A stretch of DNA of 16,375 bases. It comes from CAZSAT01 sp964604675 (GTDB lineage Bacteria > Myxococcota_A > UBA796 > CAJQPC01). Position 1 is the first letter of the stretch; every line of letters begins with the position of its first letter. Under the pieces are notes generated by a model, which saw only the letters and a program-made list of their open reading frames with translations, did no database searches and was not told where the DNA came from. The stretch covers positions 1-16,375 of the forward strand of contig CAZSAT010000149.1 of assembly GCA_964604675.1 (NCBI GenBank). The letters run 5' to 3'. Positions 1 to 16,375 of this stretch are shown in pieces. A program made the translations under genes and the position numbers.

Positions 1-1
1 C

Positions 2-913
2 TGCTCGGGCATCGGCACAGCGATGGAGGCCAACGGCCTGGCCCAGCAGCCGGTCATCCTCGGCGGCTCCGATGCCTTGAAGAAGAAGTACCTCGAGCCG
101 ATGGTCGAGGACTACGGCCTGTGCGCCTACGCCGTCACGGAGCCGGGCGCGGGCTCCGACGTCCAGGGCCTGAAGACCACGGCGGTCAAGCGCGGCGACA
201 AGTGGATCCTCAACGGCAACAAGATGTGGATCACCAACGCCGGTGTGGCCCACTGGTACTTCGTCGTCGCGCTCACCGACCCGGAGAAGAAGGCGCGAGG
301 CGGCATGACCGCCTTCATCGTCGAGAAGGACTGGCCCGGCGTCAGCGTCGGGAAGAAGGAGTGGAACCTCGGTCAGCGCTGCAGCGACACCCGTGAGGTC
401 GTCTTCGAGGATGTCGAGGTGCCGGCTGCGAACGTCGTCGGTCGCGAAGGCGACGGCTGGAAGCTCGCGATGGCGGCCTTCGACTACACCCGCCCGTCGG
501 TGGCTTGCGCCGCGGTCGGCCTGGCCAGGGCGGCGTTCGAGCATGCCGCGAACTACGCCACGGAGCGGCGGGCCTTCGGGGTGCCCATCGCGTCGCACCA
601 GGCGGTGGCCTTCATGATCGCCGAGATGGCGATGAACATCGAAGCGGGCCGCAACCTCTGCCTCAAGGCCGCCTGGCTCAAGGACAACGGCCAGCGCAAC
701 ACTGTGAACGCCAGCTACGCCAAGGCCTTCTGCGCCGACATGGCGATGAAGGTTGCCACCGACGCTGTGCAGGTCTTCGGAGGCTACGGCTACTCGAGCG
801 AGTACCCCGTGGAGAAGCTGATGCGCGACGCGAAGGTCTTCCAGATCTACGAAGGGACGAGCCAGATCCAGCGCCTCATCATCTCGAAGGAGATCTTCAC
901 GCGGGGCAGGTAG
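2..913 (+). CDS. Acyl-CoA dehydrogenase, C-terminal part (5' end outside window)
   Basis: An FAD-dependent acyl-CoA dehydrogenase, which makes the alpha,beta double bond in an acyl-CoA and passes electrons to electron-transfer flavoprotein, as in fatty-acid beta-oxidation. The frame is open from base 2, so the gene starts outside the window; about 303 residues are visible against a usual length near 380. Numbering from the Met at base 23, residues 37-48 (AVTEPGAGSDVQ) match the first family signature in the middle beta domain. ERRAFG at 181-186 is the usual start of the C-terminal helical domain, and QVFGGYGY at 250-257 belongs to the second signature. IYEGTSQIQ at 275-283 places the probable catalytic base at Glu277, as in short- and medium-chain enzymes. 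Nothing appears broken. Chain-length preference cannot be read from sequence. The next gene begins on the base after the TAG stop, so co-transcription is likely. Confidence 0.95.
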   Translation, partial: CSGIGTAMEANGLAQQPVILGGSDALKKKYLEPMVEDYGLCAYAVTEPGAGSDVQGLKTTAVKRGDKWILNGNKMWITNAGVAHWYFVVALTDPEKKARGGMTAFIVEKDWPGVSVGKKEWNLGQRCSDTREVVFEDVEVPAANVVGREGDGWKLAMAAFDYTRPSVACAAVGLARAAFEHAANYATERRAFGVPIASHQAVAFMIAEMAMNIEAGRNLCLKAAWLKDNGQRNTVNASYAKAFCADMAMKVATDAVQVFGGYGYSSEYPVEKLMRDAKVFQIYEGTSQIQRLIISKEIFTRGR

Positions 914-1918
914 TTGAAGGTCCTCGTCACCGGCGGCACCGGCTTCCTCGGCGCCAACCTCGTGCGCCACCTGCTCGCCCGCGGCGACGAGGTGGTGTGC
1001 ACGACCAGGAGGACCTCTCCCGGCCTGTGCCTGGACGGTCTCGACGTCGTGCTCGACCCCACGCCGCTCGACGACGCCGAGGCGCTCCGTCGGCTGCTCG
1101 ACGACGTCGACGGCGTGTACCACCTGGCCGGCACTTTCGACCCGGGACCCACCGGCGAAGCGCTCATGCGGGCCATCCACGTCGACGCCACCCGGTCGCT
1201 CTGTGAGGCCTCGCTCGCCGCGGGCGTCCAGCGGCTCGTGCTGTGCTCGTCGAGCATCACGGTCGGCTGGGGCGGCTTGCACGACCTGGGCGACGAGACC
1301 CGCGCGGTGACCGACCTCGACCGGTACTACGGCCGCAGTGGGCCGTTGCGCGCTTACCACGACACCAAGGCCGAAGCCGAAGCCCTGGTGGCCTCGTACG
1401 TTCCGCGCGGGCTGGAGACCGTGACCGTGAACCCGGACTACATCCTCGGGGCCTGGGACATCAAGCCGACCTCCGGCGCGATGGTCCTCGCCATGGCGAA
1501 GCGGTGGCTGCCCGTCTACCCGAAGGGCGGAAAGTGCTTCCAGGATGCCGACGACTGCGCCCTGGGGCACGTGTACGCCATGGACCGGGGCGTGCCAGGC
1601 GAGCGCTACCTCCTGGGGCGGTGGAACCTGAGCTACCGTGACTTCCTCGGCACCGTGGCGTCCGTGGTGGGGCGTCGCCCGCCCGCGCTGCCCCTGCCTC
1701 GTCGCGTGGGGGAGCTCGCTGGCCGGCTGGGCGCGGTGCTGCAGCGCCTCGATGCTCACAAGTTCGCCGGGCTCGACCGCTACGTCCTGCGCTCGATGGC
1801 GGAGGAACGCTACCGCAGCGGCCGCAAGGCCGTGGCCACGCTCGGCGTGCCGGAGACCCCCATCGAGCAGAGCATCGAGAAGGCGCTCCGGTGGTTCCGC
1901 GACCATGACTACTACTGA
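914..1918 (+). CDS. NAD(P)-dependent epimerase/dehydratase-like protein (extended SDR, dihydroflavonol-reductase-like)
   Basis: A 334-residue extended short-chain dehydrogenase/reductase. The N-terminal Rossmann motif GGTGFLG lies at residues 7-13. The active site is seen as a Ser run at 112-114 and YHDTK at 148-152 (Tyr148, Lys152), followed by NPDYILG at 173-179, a motif typical of the dihydroflavonol-reductase/HpnA-like branch. These proteins oxidise, reduce or epimerise sugars, sterols or other alcohols with NAD(P); the substrate here cannot be told. The start is TTG, directly after the upstream TAG stop, with only a weak purine stretch (GGGCAGG) as a ribosome site; translational coupling is likely. 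The MKVLVTGGTGFLG opening is normal for the family, which supports this start. The 3' end overlaps the methyltransferase gene by 14 bases. Confidence 0.88.
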   Translation: MKVLVTGGTGFLGANLVRHLLARGDEVVCTTRRTSPGLCLDGLDVVLDPTPLDDAEALRRLLDDVDGVYHLAGTFDPGPTGEALMRAIHVDATRSLCEASLAAGVQRLVLCSSSITVGWGGLHDLGDETRAVTDLDRYYGRSGPLRAYHDTKAEAEALVASYVPRGLETVTVNPDYILGAWDIKPTSGAMVLAMAKRWLPVYPKGGKCFQDADDCALGHVYAMDRGVPGERYLLGRWNLSYRDFLGTVASVVGRRPPALPLPRRVGELAGRLGAVLQRLDAHKFAGLDRYVLRSMAEERYRSGRKAVATLGVPETPIEQSIEKALRWFRDHDYY

Positions 1919-3206
1919 GCCGGCCTTCCTCGCAGCCGGCCGGTCGTGGGAAGCCGGGCTCGCGGCGAGCTCGCGGAAGCGCCTCGGTCAGTGGTTGACG
2001 CCGTGGTGGCTCGTGCAGTCCGCGCTCTCCGAGGCCCTGCCTGGCCTCCCCGCGCGGCCCACGGTGCTCGACCCGTCGTGTGGCGATGCACGCTGGCTGG
2101 TGGCTGCCGGACGCCACCTGCCCGGGGCGCGCCTGGTCGGCTGGGATGTCGACCCGGGTGCGCTCCGGGCCGCTCATGCGGTGTGCCGAGCTGCTGGGGT
2201 CGACGTGGAGCTGGTGCAGCGCGACGCCCTCTTCGGACCGACGATCGACGCGGACCTCGTGGTGGGCAACCCGCCCTACGTGCGGCCGCAGCACCTGCCG
2301 GCCGCTCACCGGGCGGCCGTGTGGGGGGCCTTTGCCACCGCGACCGACAAGTGCGATCTCTACGCGCCGTTCGTCGAGCGCATGCTGCAGTTGGCGCCGC
2401 GGATCTGCGTCGTCGTGTCGGACACCTGGCTGTGCATGGCGTCGTTCCAGGCACTCCGCGACCACCTCGCCCAGCATCCGGTCGACCTCCTGGCGCGCGT
2501 CACGGACGCGGCCTTCGAGGCCCGCGTGGGCACGGTGCTCTTGAGTGTGAGGCCCGAGGGGCGGTGGCGGCGCGGTCTCGTGGCGCCGTCTGGCTTGCAC
2601 GAGTCCGGTGAGGTCCAAAGGGTCGACGGCGTGTTCGCGATGGAGGACGCGGTGGCGCTCCACGGTGTCGGCACGCTGGCGGATCACTGGCGTCTCCGGA
2701 TGGGGGTCGTCTGCGGCGACTACGCGCGCTGGGTCCGTGCTCGCGCGGGTCACCCGGACGACCGCCGCACGTGCCGGGGCAAGGACGTGCGCCGCTTCGC
2801 TATCGAGAGCCGGGAGTGGCTGCGCTACCAGCCGCGCGCCATGCTCGACGCGAAGCCGTACGTGGCGCCCAAGCACGCCGGGCTCTTCGATGTGCCGGAG
2901 AAGCTCGTGCTCTGCGGTGCAAGCGGGGCCACGCTGCGGGCGGCCGTGGACACCGAGCGCCTGTTTCCGCTGGACAGCTGCTACGTGTCCGAAGGCCCGG
3001 GCGACCCCTGGGCCCTCTGCGGGCTCCTGAATGCGTCGTCCGTGAACGCCTGGTACGGCGCTCGCTTCCCGAACACGCGGGTGAAGGCCATCGAGCTGGC
3101 GCGGCTCCCCTGGCCGGCGGGTGGGCTCGCGCGGGTGGCCGCCGCCGCTCGTGCAGCGGACCAGGAGGGTGTGGACCGCGAGGTGGTGGCGGCCTACGGC
3201 CTCTAA
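1905..3206 (+). CDS. N6-adenine DNA methyltransferase (Eco57I/TaqI-like, gamma order)
   Basis: A 433-residue predicted S-adenosylmethionine-dependent DNA adenine methyltransferase. GQWLTP at residues 28-33 corresponds to the GQxxTP motif near the N-terminus of these enzymes. DPSCGDARWL at 56-65 is motif I (cofactor binding) and NPPYV at 122-126 is motif IV, the catalytic NPPY. DKCDLYAPFVERML at 148-161 is typical of Eco57I-type enzymes. The C-terminal half (about 265-400, with RGKDVRRF at 291-298) resembles the TaqI-type target-recognition domain. The frame is open further upstream to a GTG at 1638, but that part lies inside the epimerase gene and has no family motifs, so the ATG at 1905 is chosen. 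Coding overlap suggests coupling to the epimerase. No restriction nuclease lies in the window, and at this length there is no room for a fused one, so it may be an orphan modification enzyme. Confidence 0.87.
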   Translation: MTTTEPAFLAAGRSWEAGLAASSRKRLGQWLTPWWLVQSALSEALPGLPARPTVLDPSCGDARWLVAAGRHLPGARLVGWDVDPGALRAAHAVCRAAGVDVELVQRDALFGPTIDADLVVGNPPYVRPQHLPAAHRAAVWGAFATATDKCDLYAPFVERMLQLAPRICVVVSDTWLCMASFQALRDHLAQHPVDLLARVTDAAFEARVGTVLLSVRPEGRWRRGLVAPSGLHESGEVQRVDGVFAMEDAVALHGVGTLADHWRLRMGVVCGDYARWVRARAGHPDDRRTCRGKDVRRFAIESREWLRYQPRAMLDAKPYVAPKHAGLFDVPEKLVLCGASGATLRAAVDTERLFPLDSCYVSEGPGDPWALCGLLNASSVNAWYGARFPNTRVKAIELARLPWPAGGLARVAAAARAADQEGVDREVVAAYGL

Positions 3207-4003
3207 GGCGGACTCGCCGACGGCCTGGCGATCCGCACGCGGCTGACCTCCATCGGCACGCCCTCGCTGGTGGTCAGGAACCCTTCCTCGGTCCAGCTGA
3301 TGGCCTCGCCCTGCTCCTCCACGGGCAGGGGCACCCGGCACGGGGTCGACGTCCACCATCCCTCGTCCCGGTCTGCGTAGACCCACGCCTCCACGTAGCT
3401 GCGCAGCACCACGGCATCGCCGGTCGGCGCCCAGTCGCCCGCGGTCACCTTCCTGTGCGACTTGCTGTCGCCGCTGAGGGTGACCGCGCCGACCTTCGTC
3501 AGGGCGCCGACACCCGGCTGGGCGGGCAGGGCGTAGATCTCGCTCTGGCCGTCGCTCTCCTTGGTGACCAGCAGCACCTGGCTCCGGGTAGGGTGCACCA
3601 GCAAGGTCTCCACGTTTCGAGCGCCGTCGGGGTAGCTCAGCTCGAAGTGGGCGTAGCGGGTGCCGTCCGAGTCCTCGGGCACCGCATAGACCTGGACGCT
3701 GGAGCGCTCCTTGCGGTTGTCTCCGACGTCGGCGAGCCACACGCAGCTCCCATCCTGCTGGGGGCAGGGGCCCACGGCGAGGTCCTCCCAGTCCTTGTTG
3801 CGCGCGCCGACCACCGGGTGGCGGGTGACCGCGCCGTCCAGGGTGAACGCCCAGTAGGCCGGCCCTGCGCCCGAGTCGTTGTGCGTGTAGTACACGCCCT
3901 CGCGCGTGGCCGAAGCATCCACCCCGGAGCTCTCGGCGAGCCGCGCGTCGCGCACGGTCACCACGTGCTCGGGCGGATGGAGGTCGGGACAGTCGATCGG
4001 CAT
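3203..4003 (-). CDS. Predicted beta-propeller-like protein of unknown function
   Basis: A 266-residue protein with no recognised catalytic function. Evenly spaced short beta-type segments and conserved turns resemble a family of bacterial propeller-like proteins: HNDSG at residues 41-45, NKDWEDLAVG at 69-78, DVGDNRKER at 92-100, YPDGARNVETLLVHP at 124-138 and LLVTKES at 144-150. The acidic and Asn-rich loops could bind a divalent metal, but this is inferred. No signal peptide follows the chosen ATG; the frame stays open upstream to 4477, but that extension only mirrors the opposite-strand gene and lacks family motifs. GTG codons at residues 13 and 16 are alternative starts. The gene converges on the methyltransferase, sharing 4 bases at the stops, and diverges from the M28-like gene with 21 bases between. 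A phytase-like esterase propeller is a distant alternative. Confidence 0.75.
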   Translation of the reverse strand: MPIDCPDLHPPEHVVTVRDARLAESSGVDASATREGVYYTHNDSGAGPAYWAFTLDGAVTRHPVVGARNKDWEDLAVGPCPQQDGSCVWLADVGDNRKERSSVQVYAVPEDSDGTRYAHFELSYPDGARNVETLLVHPTRSQVLLVTKESDGQSEIYALPAQPGVGALTKVGAVTLSGDSKSHRKVTAGDWAPTGDAVVLRSYVEAWVYADRDEGWWTSTPCRVPLPVEEQGEAISWTEEGFLTTSEGVPMEVSRVRIARPSASPP

Positions 4004-4024
4004 GCCGTCCGTTAACCCTCGAGC
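4004..4024. other. 21-base gap between two divergent starts
   Basis: Two divergent genes begin on either side of this gap. It holds a GTTAAC palindrome at 4011-4016 and no recognisable -35/-10 pair or Shine-Dalgarno sequence. Promoters for both genes must lie inside the opposite coding sequence, or one of the two starts is placed too far upstream. Confidence 0.5.
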
Positions 4025-4592
4025 ATGCTGCTCTGCGTCCTCGCCTGCCTCGTGCCCGCCGAGCGCATGGGCGTGGAGTTGCCGAAGGCAGGCGGCGTCG
4101 AAGCGCTCTCGATGGAAGACCTCAAGCGGGACACCTGGCGCCTCGTGGAGCCCGCGCTGGAGGGCAGGGGCTTCGGCACTCCGGGGTATTCCGAGGGCGT
4201 CCGGCGGGTCGTGCAGCGCTTCGAGGAGATGTCCCTGCACGGTGCGTTCCCCGACGGCTTCACGCATCCGGCGGGACCGGGGACGGCGGTGTGTGGGCGC
4301 CACGACGGCGACGGGCCAGTCCACGCCCTCTTCGCCCACGACGATGGGTCCGGCGTGGCCGGCGGAGCCCTGCCGGCCGCCTTGACGATCTCGCTCGCCA
4401 AGGTCAGTGACTCGCTCGACGGCGAGCGACCGGGGATCTTCGTGTTCTGCATCACGCCGGATCTCGACGCGGTGCAAACCTTGGCGGGTGGGACGGAAGC
4501 GGTCGTCCTCCAGGGTCTCGACCTGCCCGATGCGGTGGACGAGGTCGACTACCGAGCGCTCCGCGCGCTGGCCGAGTCGATCTGGACCGAGC

Positions 4593-4615
<23 letters not shown>
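4025..4615 (+). CDS. Short M28-peptidase-like protein, probably without catalytic metal site
   Basis: A 196-residue protein. Residues 30-71, including LEGRGFGTPGY at 45-55, resemble the N-terminal helices of M28 family aminopeptidases (LEGRxxGTPGY). The C-terminal VDYRALRALAESIW (174-187) resembles the closing helix of the same family. AHDDGSGVA at 104-112 may be what remains of the zinc-binding AHxD...SGVA stretch. The paired Glu (EE) and the later His/Asp ligands are not visible, and the length is well below the usual 300-450 residues. I infer an internally shortened, possibly inactive relative; the reading frame itself is intact. The first residues (MLLCVLACLVPA) are hydrophobic but lack the basic n-region of a good signal peptide. 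An in-frame TAA at 4013-4015 rules out a longer N-terminus. The 3' end overlaps the giant minus-strand gene by 23 bases. Confidence 0.6.
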
Positions 4616-15947
<11,332 letters not shown>

Positions 15948-16013
15948 CTTGAACCCGGGAAGCTGTGCCGGGTCGCAGTGTAGCCGAGGCGTTGCCTCGC
16001 TCCCAAACGGGTC
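15948..16013. other. 66-base gap between the two heme-domain genes
   Basis: Contains two small inverted repeats: ACCCGG/CCGGGT at 15953-15958 and 15968-15973, and CGAGGC/GCCTCG at 15985-15990 and 15994-15999 around a 3-base loop. Neither is followed by a T-run on either strand, so a factor-independent terminator is not supported. I see no convincing promoter and no strong ribosome site before the giant gene. The two genes may be one transcript. Confidence 0.4.

Positions 16014-16375
<362 letters not shown>

Noticed and set aside
1638..1904. Longer methyltransferase starting at GTG 1638
   Set aside because: The extra 89 residues lie fully in the epimerase coding region and are Arg/Ser/Pro-rich noise. 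Family motifs begin after the ATG at 1905.
1461..3740. Long minus-strand frame across the epimerase and methyltransferase genes
   Set aside because: It is Arg/Pro/Ala-rich shadow sequence without motifs, while the plus strand shows clear catalytic motifs in both genes.
4004..4477. Upstream extension of the propeller gene on the minus strand
   Set aside because: The added residues only mirror the plus-strand M28-like gene and have no propeller motifs or signal peptide. The ATG at 4003 is better placed.
15953..15999. Two inverted repeats as a terminator between the heme-domain genes
   Set aside because: The stems are only six base pairs and no T-run follows on either strand.

Overview
The window is GC-rich bacterial DNA with tightly packed, often overlapping genes and no RNA genes, insertion sequences or CRISPR array that I can see. 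MopE-type Asp-rich repeat proteins, a choice-of-anchor-D/ASH-like domain, Thr-Asp linkers and CxxCH domains on secreted proteins together suggest a Myxococcota or other former deltaproteobacterial lineage. That placement is inferred from protein style, not from a marker gene.

Left part (1-4615): a plus-strand run holds the 3' part of an acyl-CoA dehydrogenase gene, an NAD-dependent epimerase/dehydratase-like gene that begins on the base after the first stop codon, and an adenine-specific DNA methyltransferase gene that overlaps the epimerase by 14 bases. A minus-strand gene for a small predicted beta-propeller protein converges on the methyltransferase with a 4-base overlap. It is divergent, across only 21 bases, from a plus-strand gene for a short M28-peptidase-like protein that seems to lack the catalytic metal ligands. 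That gene in turn overlaps the end of the giant gene by 23 bases.

Right part (4593-16375), all minus strand: one open frame of 3,784 codons covers about 70% of the window. Its product reads as a lipoprotein with a signal peptide and lipobox Cys17, a Ser/Gly/Asp linker, an Ig-like ASH domain, about 69 Asp- and Cys-rich MopE-type metal-binding monomers of about 46 residues, one inserted beta-rich domain, and a C-terminal c-type-heme-like domain with CTSCH. Upstream of it, and running off the window, is the end of a second gene whose product has a homologous CAGCH domain behind a Thr-Asp repeat linker. The two form a likely pair of envelope or surface proteins with the same terminal domain on different stalks.

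The repeats of the giant gene are layered. Monomers are of two kinds, A (WYDG type) and B (canonical DNDCDG..DE type), mostly ordered A-A-B, giving a super-period near 140 residues. On top of that, a 2,478-base block occurs twice in direct orientation, with start-to-start spacing of 3,048 bases (1,016 codons, in frame) and no difference found by reading. The 570 bases between the copies match neither flank, so a simple tandem duplication does not explain the layout.

For discovery, the strongest candidate is the giant acidic repeat stalk that appears to join a lipid anchor to a heme-like domain, together with its neighbouring paralogue.
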